A stretch of 64,000 bases of DNA. It comes from DAOULY01 sp034414595 (lineage in GTDB: Bacteria > Chloroflexota > Dehalococcoidia > SZUA-161 > JAUWZY01). Position 1 is the stretch's first letter. Each line of letters begins with the position of its first letter. Of this stretch, positions 7,650 to 16,668 are shown in pieces. The notes under the pieces were generated by a model that did no database searches, was not told where the DNA came from, and saw only the letters and a list, made by a program, of their open reading frames with translations. The stretch is taken from positions 41,905 to 105,904 of the forward strand of contig DAOULY010000004.1 of NCBI GenBank assembly GCA_034414595.1. The letters run 5' to 3'. The position numbers were made by a program, and so were the translations under genes.

Positions 7650-9134
7650 ATGGAAGATACTGAGCGTCGACCCGACAAGTCAGACACCATTGTGCGCAGC
7701 CCTCATCTCTGGGTAATCGCTGCTCTGATAGTCATTCTTGGTTTGAGTTACTATGCTGACCAGTTCGGTTCAAGCTTGATCCTCTTCGGCGAGAAGTTCT
7801 TTACAAGCGAGTATCTTCATGACCTGCATCGTTCCCTATTCCTGATCCCTATGCTCTATGCTGCTGCTGCGTTTCACCTCAGAGGGGCACTGGTGGTTTC
7901 CTTTGTCGCCCTGTGCGTAGTCCTGCCCCGGGCTATTTTTATCTCTCCCAATCCCGACCCAATATTCAGGGCAGTGATCTTTATCGTGCTTGCTGGCCTC
8001 GCCGCTGCCCTGCTTGGCTTGGAGCAAGATCGAAGACAGAGGGAGAGAGCCGCCGTTCGCGAGCTGGACTCGGCTCATCAGGAGCTTCAGAGCAGCACCG
8101 AGCTGCTCAGGGCTTCTGAGGCACGCTACCGCGACTTATTTGACAGTGCCAGCGAGGCCATCTTCATTCACGACTTGGAGGGCAACATTGTTGAGGCCAA
8201 TCAAGCGGCGGCAATGCTCACTGGCTACAGGGTTGAAGAGCTGGCACGGATGAACATGTCCCAATTACTCTCCGCCGAGAGCTTGGAATCTGATATGGAA
8301 AGGCAGCAGGGCCTGCTCGAAGGTACGGCTGCCACTCAGCGCTACGAATTAGAGCTGATCACGAGGGACGGGGCCAAGCGGACTATCGAGTCGGTGGCCA
8401 GGCTGATCAGTGCAGATGGTCAGCCAGCCAGTGTCCAAGAGATTGTCAGGGACGTAACAGAGCAAAAGCAGATTCGTGAGAATCTACAATTCTACATTTC
8501 TCAGATCACTAGGGCTCAAGAGGAGGAGCGAAAGCGTATCTCACGCGACCTGCATGACGAGACAGCTCAAGGCCTAGCTAGCCTGCTGCTAGACATCGAG
8601 GCTATATGTAGGGGCAGGGACCAATTATCAGACGAAACAATGCGATACCTGGAGCAACTTCGTGCCAAGGCCAGAAGCATAATGGATGAAGTGCGTCGCT
8701 TTAGCCACCAGCTGCGCCCTGGGATTCTTGACCAAATTGGCCTTGTCCCAGCGCTAGAAATGCTAGCCGATGAGCTAAAGGAGGGGGGAGGAATCGATGC
8801 TTGCGTCCAGGTAATTGGTGCCAAGCGGCGCCTATCACCCGAGGCGGAGTTGGTGCTGTTCCGCATTGCTCAGGAGGCGCTGAATAATGTCAGGAAGCAC
8901 TCTCAGGCAACAGAGGCTGCCGTCAGGGTCGAATTTGGCTCGGAGAAGGTAAGGCTTGAAGTCAGCGATAATGGCAAGGGATTTGAAGCACCAAGAGTAC
9001 TAAGCGATTTGGCCAGTGGCGGCAAACTGGGACTGATCGGTATGCATGAGCGGGCCCGATTGCTTGATGCTAGCTTCTCGGTTGAGTCACATCTAGACAA
9101 AGGGACGGCGGTGCAGATTGAGGTGGCAGGGTAG
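7650..9134 (+). CDS. NarX-type membrane histidine kinase with PAS domain, 494 aa
   Basis: The N-terminus (about 15-125) holds several hydrophobic segments and the motif VVLPRAIFISP, shared with the paralogue at 9156. A PAS domain follows (ARYRDLFDSASEAIFIHDLEGN..., about 155-270), then a HisKA_3 dimerisation helix with the phospho-acceptor His near residue 301 (ISRDLHDETAQGL). The HATPase domain shows NNVRKHS (N-box) and VSDNGKGFE (G1). It is a membrane sensor kinase for the regulator at 6963. Its 3' end lies 21 bases from the converging kinase gene, leaving no room for a terminator hairpin. Confidence 0.9.
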   Translation: MEDTERRPDKSDTIVRSPHLWVIAALIVILGLSYYADQFGSSLILFGEKFFTSEYLHDLHRSLFLIPMLYAAAAFHLRGALVVSFVALCVVLPRAIFISPNPDPIFRAVIFIVLAGLAAALLGLEQDRRQRERAAVRELDSAHQELQSSTELLRASEARYRDLFDSASEAIFIHDLEGNIVEANQAAAMLTGYRVEELARMNMSQLLSAESLESDMERQQGLLEGTAATQRYELELITRDGAKRTIESVARLISADGQPASVQEIVRDVTEQKQIRENLQFYISQITRAQEEERKRISRDLHDETAQGLASLLLDIEAICRGRDQLSDETMRYLEQLRAKARSIMDEVRRFSHQLRPGILDQIGLVPALEMLADELKEGGGIDACVQVIGAKRRLSPEAELVLFRIAQEALNNVRKHSQATEAAVRVEFGSEKVRLEVSDNGKGFEAPRVLSDLASGGKLGLIGMHERARLLDASFSVESHLDKGTAVQIEVAG

Positions 9135-9155
9135 GTCTTGTATCTCTATGTTGAA

Positions 9156-11144
9156 CTAAAGCGGAACTTCAGCGACTACTGTTGTTCCCTTGCCTGGCGC
9201 AGACTGCACAATCAGGGTGCCGTTGACCAACCTGACCCGCTCGTTCATCCCGGCCAACCCCAGCTTGCCCAGGCTAGCAAGGTCTCCCGGCCTTTGCGGT
9301 AATTCAAAGCCCTTGCCATTATCGCTGACGCTCACCCGTACCTCGTTGTCGTTGAACTCTATGGTAAGCTTGGCTGCCGAAGCTCGAGCGTGTCGCCATA
9401 TATTCCTCACTGCCTCCTGGGCGATACGAAACAGCATCACCTCTACCTCGGGACGCAGACGTCTGGCCTCGCCAGTCACTTCAAAGCTGGTAGCAATCCC
9501 CTGTTTTTCCAGGTCACTGGCTAAGAGTTCCAGCGCTGGCAGCAATCCGAGGTCATCCAGCACTGAGGGTCTTAGGTCATGGCTGAAGCGACGCAGGCCC
9601 TGCAATGTAGCTTCTACTTGCTGCTTGAGGTTGGCCACGTGTTTAGGGCTTTCCTCTGAAAGCTCACCATCGCTAGAAGCAATCTTGTCTAACTGGCGTG
9701 AAATGACGATTAAGTTCTGCACTGTATCGTCGTGTAATTCCCGGGCGATGCGCTTGCGCTCCTCCTCTTGGGCCCGGGTCAGCTGCTCTAGGTAGTAGCG
9801 AAGGTTCTCCTGCATCCGCCTTTCCTCCGTTACGTCCCTGGCAGCATGCTGAAAACCAATTGGTTGCCCATCACGGGTGATCAAACTGGTCGTCATCTGC
9901 ACAATCGCCTTTGCTCCACCTTTCTTGACCAATTCCACCTCACAACGATGGTCAACGGGCTCGTTCTGAAGTAATCCCTGCTCAATCTCATCAATGTATG
10001 GTTTGCTATCCTCGGCGATGAGTTGCCCGACGTTTATACCCTTTAGCTCCTCTGAGGAATACCCGGTGACATTCTCACAGGCCCTGTTGGCGGCGATGAC
10101 GTTGCCTTCCAAGTCATGCAGCCAGATAGCATCGCTGGCATTCTCAAACAAGTAGCGATACCTCTCCTCCGATTGCCGCAACTGTCCCAGCGCTTGCTTA
10201 GTCTCCTGATAAAGACGGGCATTTTCTAGGCCGACGCCGATCTCATAGCCAATGCTGCTCAGCAGCTCAACTTCATCGGTGTGAAACTGCCAGGGCGTGT
10301 GCTTGGCTACACAAAGGGTGCCCACTACCGTTCCTTTGGAGCGCAAAGGAACGATGAGCTGAGACCTTATTCCCTCTGTGATTACTACCTCTCGGCTCAG
10401 CAGCGGGTTGATGGTAGCATCCTCCACCATAAGTGGTTCTCCCGTTTTAGCTACTGTTCCATTGAAGCCCTCTCCCACCTTCACCCTCCTCACTCCGGCC
10501 ACGAATTCCTCTGAGACCCCTTTGTAGAACTCCAGCTCGAGCTCCTGCTCCTTGACGTTCAGCAAGTAGATCAAAATCACCTCTACACTCATTATTTGCA
10601 TGACTCTACCAGAGACGAGATGGAGGATCTCATTGAGTTCCAGGGACTGACTGATGAGATTGGAGATGGCGTTCAAGGTGGCCAGTCGTTGCTCATTCTT
10701 CTCGATGACGGCAACGTGCTGGCGCAGTTCCTCTTGAGCGGCTTCCAGCCATAGCATTGCGACCCGGCGGCGCTCCTTCTCCCTCTCATACCCCTGGAAC
10801 CAAGTATTCACCAGGGCGCCAATAACAAGGACAAGGGTCGTCTCTATCAGAGCATCAGCCGGGGCGGGCGAGACAAATATGGCCCGGGGGAACATAACCA
10901 CGGCAGCGACCACCAAACAGGTCAGCCCTCCCCTCAGCCCATAAATGAACCCCCCGTAGGTTATGGGAAGGAGGAATAGGACTCGCTCCATTGCATGGCG
11001 AGTCAGCCCGAATTGAACTGACTCTAGGAAACTTACCTGCTCGTTGTAGTGAAGCAATGTGCCTATGGCAAACATGGCCACCAAGAGCCAGAAATGAGGG
11101 CTTTGAACGATTCTGGGCAATCTCTTCGCCAGTTTTGCTGCCAT
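9156..11144 (-). CDS. NarX-type membrane histidine kinase with GAF and PAS domains, 662 aa
   Basis: The hydrophobic N-terminus (about 20-115, with VVMFPRAIFVSP) is like that of the kinase at 7650. It is followed by a GAF domain (about 165-315; LNAISNLISQSLELNEILHLV at its start), a PAS domain (about 325-440), HisKA_3 with the phospho-acceptor His near 470 (RIARELHDDTVQNL), and HATPase (IWRHARAS; VSDNGKGFELP). It lies 18 bases downstream of its regulator (11163-11891). The extra GAF domain distinguishes it from its paralogue, so a second, soluble signal is plausible. A copy of its last 32 codons survives at 3548-3646. Confidence 0.9.
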   Translation of the reverse strand: MAAKLAKRLPRIVQSPHFWLLVAMFAIGTLLHYNEQVSFLESVQFGLTRHAMERVLFLLPITYGGFIYGLRGGLTCLVVAAVVMFPRAIFVSPAPADALIETTLVLVIGALVNTWFQGYEREKERRRVAMLWLEAAQEELRQHVAVIEKNEQRLATLNAISNLISQSLELNEILHLVSGRVMQIMSVEVILIYLLNVKEQELELEFYKGVSEEFVAGVRRVKVGEGFNGTVAKTGEPLMVEDATINPLLSREVVITEGIRSQLIVPLRSKGTVVGTLCVAKHTPWQFHTDEVELLSSIGYEIGVGLENARLYQETKQALGQLRQSEERYRYLFENASDAIWLHDLEGNVIAANRACENVTGYSSEELKGINVGQLIAEDSKPYIDEIEQGLLQNEPVDHRCEVELVKKGGAKAIVQMTTSLITRDGQPIGFQHAARDVTEERRMQENLRYYLEQLTRAQEEERKRIARELHDDTVQNLIVISRQLDKIASSDGELSEESPKHVANLKQQVEATLQGLRRFSHDLRPSVLDDLGLLPALELLASDLEKQGIATSFEVTGEARRLRPEVEVMLFRIAQEAVRNIWRHARASAAKLTIEFNDNEVRVSVSDNGKGFELPQRPGDLASLGKLGLAGMNERVRLVNGTLIVQSAPGKGTTVVAEVPL

Positions 11145-11162
11145 GGTTGTGCCTGGGCTGTC

Positions 11163-11891
11163 TTAGGACTCGGATATATCCTCTAAGGTGAGAAGTCCTT
11201 TCTTCAGCCCGCAGATCACGGCCTCAGTGCGCGAACCCACCATGAGCTTGTTGAAGATGTTACCCAGATGGGCCTGAACGGTGCGTACGCTCAGGTCGAG
11301 CTTGTCGGCGATTTCCTTATTGCTCCGTCCCCTGGCAGCCAGCCGCAGCACTTCCATCTCCCTGTCGGTGAGTTCCTGGCCCTTAGGCTCCTTGATGCCA
11401 GAACGGACAAAGCGGTCCAGAGCCTTGCGGGCAATAACAGGGTGTAGCACTGATTCGCCAGCGTGCACTGCCCGAACAGCTTCAATTACCTCCCGCCCCC
11501 GGACGTCTTTCAGCAAGTAACCGGCGGCCCCGGCCTCGAGAAGGGCGAAGACGTACTGATCGTAGTCATAGGCGGTCAGTATCAACACCGCTGTGCTTGG
11601 TGAGATGACTTTTATCTGCTTGGTAGCCTCAATCCCGTTAAGCTTGGGCATGGAGATGTCCACTATGGCCACATCAGGCTTGAGTTCCTTCACCAGCCTG
11701 ACCGTCTCTTCGCCATCTCCAGCCTCGCCGATGACCTCCAGGTCGGCCTCCTTTTGCAATAGCTCGCGGGTGCCATCGCGCACCACCACATGGTCATCGG
11801 CAATAACGACGGTGATCTTATCCTTGCTCACGCTCTCATTATATCCCGCACAGGATGCAAGTTCAACCGACATAACAACTAGAAAATCCAT
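11163..11891 (-). CDS. NarL/LuxR-type response regulator
   Basis: The receiver begins at about residue 25 (ITVVIADDHVVVRDG), with phospho-acceptor Asp78 in AIVDISMP and Lys in YLLKDVRG. The LuxR HTH is SNKEIADKLDLSVRTVQAHLGNIFNKLMV. The first 20 residues are not conserved with the paralogue. The true start may be the internal GTG at 11831, which would leave a start close to the receiver, so the N-terminus is uncertain. It is the first gene of the operon with the GAF-PAS kinase and diverges from the sigma-54 gene across the motif-rich gap 11892-12067. Confidence 0.87.
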   Translation of the reverse strand: MDFLVVMSVELASCAGYNESVSKDKITVVIADDHVVVRDGTRELLQKEADLEVIGEAGDGEETVRLVKELKPDVAIVDISMPKLNGIEATKQIKVISPSTAVLILTAYDYDQYVFALLEAGAAGYLLKDVRGREVIEAVRAVHAGESVLHPVIARKALDRFVRSGIKEPKGQELTDREMEVLRLAARGRSNKEIADKLDLSVRTVQAHLGNIFNKLMVGSRTEAVICGLKKGLLTLEDISES

Positions 11892-11898
11892 CGGTCTC

Positions 11899-11958
11899 TT
11901 AGGCCAAAGTGCTTATTACCCCAAGACCAACATAGGTCGGCTTGCCGATGTGGCCTGT
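11899..11958. promoter_or_regulatory. Two shared regulatory motifs ahead of the sigma-54 gene
   Basis: TTAGGCCAAAGTGCTTA (11899-11915) recurs exactly, inverted, at 20912-20928 between the nuo-like and hdr/mvh operons. A second motif at 11934-11958, containing the dyad GTCGGC-TT-GCCGAT followed by GTGGCCTGT, recurs at 21080-21104 with 21 of 25 positions equal. Both places are divergent promoter regions. I infer common binding sites of one or two regulators encoded here (NtrC-type or NarL-type). Confidence 0.6.
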
Positions 11959-12067
11959 ATACATGGATGATATGCTGTTATTGGATGAGGTAAATCTTAC
12001 CGATTTATGGGAGCAGTAGATGCTGGTTGCATTATTTCTGCTCTTGCCTTGTTGAGGGTGGTTGAAC

Positions 12068-13165
12068 ATGGGGCCGAGCGCTTTACGGATAGGCCAGGAG
12101 CAACTATTAGAGGCGCGGCAGGAACTCAGGTTAGCCCTGCGCTTGGAGCAGGTGAACCTGCTGGAGCTCAGCGAGGCGGAGTTCCAACGTCTCATCCGTG
12201 AGGTGGAGAGCAGTCCCCTATTTCAGAAGCTCCGCCGAGAAGAGAAGTTAGTTCACTACCAGAAATTCCCCCGGGCGGATATTTCTCCTCACTTCTACGA
12301 ACTCAAAGAAGAAATCCTGGCTGATGAGGGCTCCCTGGATGTGGAGCGACTTCTGCACCATCGGGAGGAAGTGGTAGGCTTGATCAGGAGGCTGGGGTTA
12401 GAGAGATTCAAAAGCTATTTTCTCTACCCGGATGAAGAGATGACGGTGGAGGAGATCGCTCAGGATTGTGGACTCAAACCCGCTGAGGTGGAGAGAATCC
12501 ACGATTTTCTGGATGACTTCTCCATCATGAGTGAGTTCTACCATCCCTCCACCCTCAGCCCCAGCCGTGTGCACTATTCCAGGATCGCCTCCATAGAGAG
12601 GAACTCCGGAGGTTTCATTATCGGTTATTTTTGTCCCTCCAGCGCCCGCGGGAAGTATGTTATCGATCACGAAAGATTTGAGGAGCTGGAGAGCCACGGC
12701 TATTTCAACAAGAGCGAGACCAAGGAAATTAGGAGACTGCTCCAGAAACTGCAACTTATCAATATGCGCAAGGATGTCCTGCATCGAGCACTCGAGATGG
12801 TGGTGGAGCGACAGAGGCTTTACCTGGAATCGGCTGATGAGAAGTCCTTATTGCCTTTCACGCAAAAGGAGGTGGCTGAGAGGCTGGGGGTGGCTCCCAG
12901 CACCATCACTCGGGCGATAAGGAACAAGAGCATTGATACTCCTTGGGGTGAGGAGAGGCCTCTCAAGGACTTCTTCCCCGGTCCGAAGAAGTTCAAGAAG
13001 GAGATGATCGGGCAGGTGCTTGGGGAAGGTGGTCCGCTCAGCGACCGAGAGTTAAAAGCCCGTTTGGAAGAGCGGGGGATTTCTATCTCACGGCGATCCG
13101 TAGCCCGGCTGCGGAAGGAACTGGAGATTCAGTCGATGCGTGTTGCAGTGGAAGAGAGTGGCTGA
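12068..13165 (+). CDS. rpoN: RNA polymerase sigma-54 factor, short form (366 aa)
   Basis: Sigma-54 directs polymerase to -24/-12 promoters and needs an AAA+ activator. The Leu/Gln-rich region I is recognisable (RIGQEQLLEARQELRLALRL). The core-binding part follows, then the HTH segment (KEVAERLGVAPSTITRAIRN, followed by the LKDFF equivalent of LKYFF) and the RpoN-box equivalent SRRSVARLRKEL near the C-terminus. At 366 residues it is shorter than typical 430-480-residue proteins, mostly for want of an acidic region II. I prefer the ATG at 12068 (GAGGG nine bases upstream) to the TTG at 12062. It is followed two bases later by the hydrogenase-like kinase and then by a GAFTGA activator, a dedicated set. 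Confidence 0.88.
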   Translation: MGPSALRIGQEQLLEARQELRLALRLEQVNLLELSEAEFQRLIREVESSPLFQKLRREEKLVHYQKFPRADISPHFYELKEEILADEGSLDVERLLHHREEVVGLIRRLGLERFKSYFLYPDEEMTVEEIAQDCGLKPAEVERIHDFLDDFSIMSEFYHPSTLSPSRVHYSRIASIERNSGGFIIGYFCPSSARGKYVIDHERFEELESHGYFNKSETKEIRRLLQKLQLINMRKDVLHRALEMVVERQRLYLESADEKSLLPFTQKEVAERLGVAPSTITRAIRNKSIDTPWGEERPLKDFFPGPKKFKKEMIGQVLGEGGPLSDRELKARLEERGISISRRSVARLRKELEIQSMRVAVEESG

Positions 13166-13167
13166 AG

Positions 13168-15129
13168 GTGAGCGTTATATATACGCTATCGGAGAAGTGC
13201 CGCAGGTGTTATGCCTGTGTCCGCAACTGTCCGGTAAAAGCGATCCGCATCAGGCAGGGCCAGGCCGAAGTGGTGAAGGAACGCTGCGTCAGCTGTGGGA
13301 CCTGCGTACAGGTCTGCAGCCAAGGGGCCAAGCAATATGAACGGGGTACTGGAGCTGTGTGGAATATGCTGGACGGTCGCTTACCAGTGATTGCTCTTCT
13401 CGACCCCTCTTTCCCGGCAGCATTTCCTGAGGCGCAGCCTGGCCAGGTGGTCACTGCTCTTCAAAAGCTGGGCTTCAGCGAGGTGATGGAGGCCGCTTTT
13501 GGCGCTGAGCTCATCGCCATGAAATACAAACAGTTGCTGGAAAGAAAAGGTGACAAAACCCTCATAGTGTCCCAGTGTCCTGCAGTGGTAGCCTATGTGG
13601 AGAAACATCACCCTGAGTTGATTCCTAATTTGGCACCTATAGTATCCCCGATGATCGCCATGGGGCGTTTGATCAAGCAGAAACACAATCCTGCGGCTAA
13701 AGTGGTCTTCATCGGACCCTGTATCGCCAGAAAAAATGAAGCAGCGGATGAAAAAGTGGCCGGTGCGATTGATGCTGTACTGGCCTTCGTCGAACTCCGT
13801 GAGATGCTGTCCGCCAGGGGGATCGATCCCTCTCGTGAGCCGCTCAGCGAATTCTCCGGGCCTCAGTCACGCACTGCCCGGGCACGTCCCCTTTATGCAA
13901 GTTTCCTCAGGTTGGTACCTCACTCGGACGATTCCAGGTTGGAGAGGGTAATTGTAGCCAGGGTGAAAGAGTATGCCATCCAGGTCTTTCGTGATCTGGC
14001 TGAGGGACATATCAGGCCCCCTATTGTGGATGCCTATTTTTGTCCTTGCATTGATAGCCCGTTTATCGGGAATGAGCTGAGTTTCTTTCAGAGGCGGGAG
14101 CTGATCGCCAATTATGCCGGAGACCAAACAAAGCTTGAATCAGACGAGGGTGAGATTATTGAAGAGTACGCTGACATCGATCTCAGGCGCTCTTTCACCG
14201 CAGGGACACCTTCTCGGCCACATGCTACTGAGCAGGAGATCGAAGAGGTGCTGGCTCGGATCAACCGAGCAAAGCCGGAGGACAGACTTGATTGTGGGGC
14301 CTGCGGCTATAATACCTGCCGTGAGATGGCGATCGCCATTTGTCAGGGCTTGGCCGAGGACGAGATGTGCTGGCCTTACCTAATCGAGCGATCTGAGGCT
14401 ACCCAGCAGGAACTTATTCAGACAGAGAAGTTGACATCACTTGGCCAGATTGCTGCCGCCATTGCCCATGAGATCAACAACCCGCTGGCAGGGGTTCTGA
14501 TTTATATCAAACTACTACTGAAGAGGGTTGGCGCGAATACTCTTAAGAGTGAGGACCTCTTAAGCTATCTTCCCAAAATGGAGTCAGAGATTAGCCGCTG
14601 CTCTGGCATCATCCGCAATCTTCTGGACTTCGCCCGACAAAAGGAGCCAATGTTCCGGGAGGTGAATATCAACCAAGTTCTGGAAAATGCATTTTCCCTG
14701 GTAGCACATCAGGCTCAGATGCAGAACATCGAGGTGAGAAAAGAACTGAGCCCGTCTCTGCCCGTTATTGTTGCTGATCCTGACCAGCTCCAGCAGGTGT
14801 GTACTAACCTCGTTCTCAACGCCATCCAGGCAATGCCTCAGAGTGGCATGCTGACTCTGCGCACTGCCACATTTGATGATCGGGTCAAGATTGACATCGG
14901 GGACACCGGCTGTGGCATCCCTAAGGAAAATCTGCCCAGACTTTTCACTCCCTTTTTTACTACCAAGGAGAGGGGAAAAGGAGTCGGACTGGGATTGGCT
15001 GTGGTTCATGGGATAATCGAGCGACACAAGGGGAAAATAGAGGTGCAGAGCGAGGTGGGGAAGGGAACCACCTTCAGCATCTATCTGGGAGTCTCCAGTG
15101 GAGAAGAAGATCAAAATCCTGGTCGTTGA
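13168..15129 (+). CDS. [FeFe]-hydrogenase-like sensor histidine kinase, 653 aa
   Basis: Domains in order: two 4Fe-4S ferredoxin motifs (CRRCYACVRNCP, CVSCGTCVQVCS; residues 10-55), an iron-hydrogenase large-subunit domain (about 65-330), a four-Cys Fe-S domain (CGACGYNTCREMAIAIC, about 374), a HisKA helix with its His near 434 (IAAAIAHEINNPLAG) and an HATPase (NLVLNAIQAM; GLGLAVVHGI). The H-cluster motifs are altered: SQCPAV replaces TSCCPxW, GPCIARKNE replaces MPCxxKxxE, and FCPCID stands where ExMxCxxGCxxG is expected. Catalysis is therefore doubtful and sensing of H2 or redox state likely, as proposed for group C/D sensory hydrogenases. No membrane segments are seen. GTG start; the 3' end overlaps the NtrC gene by 32 bases. 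Confidence 0.88.
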   Translation: MSVIYTLSEKCRRCYACVRNCPVKAIRIRQGQAEVVKERCVSCGTCVQVCSQGAKQYERGTGAVWNMLDGRLPVIALLDPSFPAAFPEAQPGQVVTALQKLGFSEVMEAAFGAELIAMKYKQLLERKGDKTLIVSQCPAVVAYVEKHHPELIPNLAPIVSPMIAMGRLIKQKHNPAAKVVFIGPCIARKNEAADEKVAGAIDAVLAFVELREMLSARGIDPSREPLSEFSGPQSRTARARPLYASFLRLVPHSDDSRLERVIVARVKEYAIQVFRDLAEGHIRPPIVDAYFCPCIDSPFIGNELSFFQRRELIANYAGDQTKLESDEGEIIEEYADIDLRRSFTAGTPSRPHATEQEIEEVLARINRAKPEDRLDCGACGYNTCREMAIAICQGLAEDEMCWPYLIERSEATQQELIQTEKLTSLGQIAAAIAHEINNPLAGVLIYIKLLLKRVGANTLKSEDLLSYLPKMESEISRCSGIIRNLLDFARQKEPMFREVNINQVLENAFSLVAHQAQMQNIEVRKELSPSLPVIVADPDQLQQVCTNLVLNAIQAMPQSGMLTLRTATFDDRVKIDIGDTGCGIPKENLPRLFTPFFTTKERGKGVGLGLAVVHGIIERHKGKIEVQSEVGKGTTFSIYLGVSSGEEDQNPGR

Positions 15130-16459
15130 CGATGAAGCCATTGTTCGTGAAGCGCTGAGCGAGTGGCTTAGGGACGCCGGATATCAGGTGCTCACTGCCG
15201 AAAATGGCCCCAGTGCACTGGAGCTGATCGAAAGGGAGAAAGTGGAGGTCGTCCTGGCCGATCTGGTGATGCCGGGCATGGACGGCCTGGAGTTGATGAG
15301 AAAAGCCAGGGAGATCTCACCACGTATCGGAGTGGTCATTATCACTGCCTATGGGACTATACCCACTGCTATCACGGCGATAAAGGAAGGAGCCTACGAT
15401 TTCATCGAGAAGCCATTCTGTCCCGAACGAGTGGAATCGGTCATCCAGAAGCTGGCAGAGCATCACCGGCTGATAAAGGAGAACATCTCCCTCCGGCAGA
15501 GACTGGAGGATCGCTACCGCTTTGAGAACATTGTCGCCAAGAGCCACAAGATGCAGCAGATATTCGAGGTGGTGAGGACAATAGCCCAGAGCAATACCAC
15601 AGTGCTGATCACCGGCGAGAGCGGCACTGGTAAGGAACTTATCGCCCGGGCGATTCATAATTTGAGTCCACGGCGGGAACGGCCATTCGTCGCGGTTAGC
15701 TGCGCTGCTCTGCCGGAGACCCTTCTGGAGAGTGAACTATTTGGACATGAGAGGGGTGCCTTCACCGGTGCTATCGCCCAGAGGAAAGGCCGATTTGAAC
15801 TGGCCCACCACGGGACTCTCTTCTTAGACGAAATCGGTGAGATAAGCGCCAACATGCAGGTTCACTTATTGCGAGTGCTGGAAGACAAGGAATTTACTCG
15901 TGTTGGTGGTACCCAGCCGAGTAAGGTGGATGTACGCATCATCTCGGCTACCAATAAGAATCTCGAGGAGACGGTGGCCAGGGGTGAATTTCGGGAAGAC
16001 CTCTACTATCGGCTCAATGTGGTTGCCATCCGCCTGCCCCCGCTCAGAGAGAGAGCCGAGGATATCCCTCTTCTGGCCCAGCACTTCTTGGATAAGTTCG
16101 TTCAGGAGAACCAGAAAGCTGACTTGGAATTGTCTCCTGATGCTATGGATTACATCCTGAAATACGAATGGCCCGGTAATGTCCGAGAGTTGGAGAATGC
16201 TATCGAGAGAGCGGTAGTCCTGGCTCAGGACAGCCTGATCACTGCCGCTGCGCTCTCCCCGCAGAGTCATCTCACGCCAGCCAACGCATCTCCAGGGGAA
16301 AGCCTTGAAGAACTTGAGAAGAATCACATAGTCAATGTTCTTATGGCAACTGGGGGGAACTACAGCCAGGCGGCCAGAATCTTGGGCATTACCCGAACAA
16401 CACTCTATAACAAAGTGAAGAGCTATGGAGTCGATGTAAAGAAATTGGTCAGTGGTTGA
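15098..16459 (+). CDS. NtrC/AtoC-type sigma-54-dependent response regulator, 453 aa
   Basis: The receiver domain (acidic DD at 11-12, phospho-acceptor Asp55 in VLADLVMPG) is followed by an AAA+ domain with Walker A GESGTGKELIARAIH, the sigma-54-contacting ERGAFTGA loop, Walker B TLFLDEIG and the RLPPLRERAEDIPLL segment. A Fis-type HTH ends the protein (NYSQAARILGITRTTLYNKV). The intact GAFTGA means it should remodel sigma-54 closed complexes. It overlaps the upstream sensor kinase and starts with GTG. A perfect 16-bp hairpin covers its stop codon. Targets are inferred to include 16669 and possibly the nuo/hdr/mvh operons. Confidence 0.93.
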   Translation: MEKKIKILVVDDEAIVREALSEWLRDAGYQVLTAENGPSALELIEREKVEVVLADLVMPGMDGLELMRKAREISPRIGVVIITAYGTIPTAITAIKEGAYDFIEKPFCPERVESVIQKLAEHHRLIKENISLRQRLEDRYRFENIVAKSHKMQQIFEVVRTIAQSNTTVLITGESGTGKELIARAIHNLSPRRERPFVAVSCAALPETLLESELFGHERGAFTGAIAQRKGRFELAHHGTLFLDEIGEISANMQVHLLRVLEDKEFTRVGGTQPSKVDVRIISATNKNLEETVARGEFREDLYYRLNVVAIRLPPLRERAEDIPLLAQHFLDKFVQENQKADLELSPDAMDYILKYEWPGNVRELENAIERAVVLAQDSLITAAALSPQSHLTPANASPGESLEELEKNHIVNVLMATGGNYSQAARILGITRTTLYNKVKSYGVDVKKLVSG

Positions 16460-16472
16460 CCAATTTCTTTAC
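16436..16472. repeat. Perfect 16-bp hairpin across the NtrC-gene stop codon
   Basis: GTAAAGAAATTGGTCA (16436-16451), a 5-nt loop GTGGT and the exact complement (16457-16472) form the stem. The stop codon TGA (16457-16459) lies in the 3' arm. No T-run follows. It could slow 3' decay or attenuate read-through ahead of the terminator at 16524. Confidence 0.8.
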
Positions 16473-16523
16473 AGGTCTACTACCAGCTTAGATAGAATAT
16501 AGCAGAACCCACTGGGGGTGTAG

Positions 16524-16553
16524 GCTGTTCCGAAGCTGCGGAACAGCTTTTTT
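16524..16553 (+). terminator. Rho-independent terminator after the NtrC gene
   Basis: GCTGTTCCG, loop AAGCTG and CGGAACAGC form a 9-bp stem followed directly by six Ts. It ends the rpoN-kinase-activator transcript just before the sigma-54 promoter at 16558. Confidence 0.85.
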
Positions 16554-16557
16554 GTTT

Positions 16558-16573
16558 TGGCCATCAAATTGCA
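16558..16573 (+). promoter_or_regulatory. Sigma-54 (-24/-12) promoter
   Basis: TGGCCATCAAATTGCA has the invariant GG (16559-16560) and GC (16571-16572) ten bases apart, and matches the TGGC-N7-TTGCA core of the consensus. Transcription would start near 16584, 85 bases before the chosen start of the downstream receiver protein. It sits between a strong terminator and that gene, within 4.5 kb of the sigma-54 and activator genes. Confidence 0.75.
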
Positions 16574-16668
16574 TGTAAAAAGGGTGGAGAGGATAGAAAG
16601 GAAGGTGAGCGGAGATGAGAGACGCAGGAATTCAAAGGGAAATCGAATTGGGAAAGGAGGTAGAAGAG

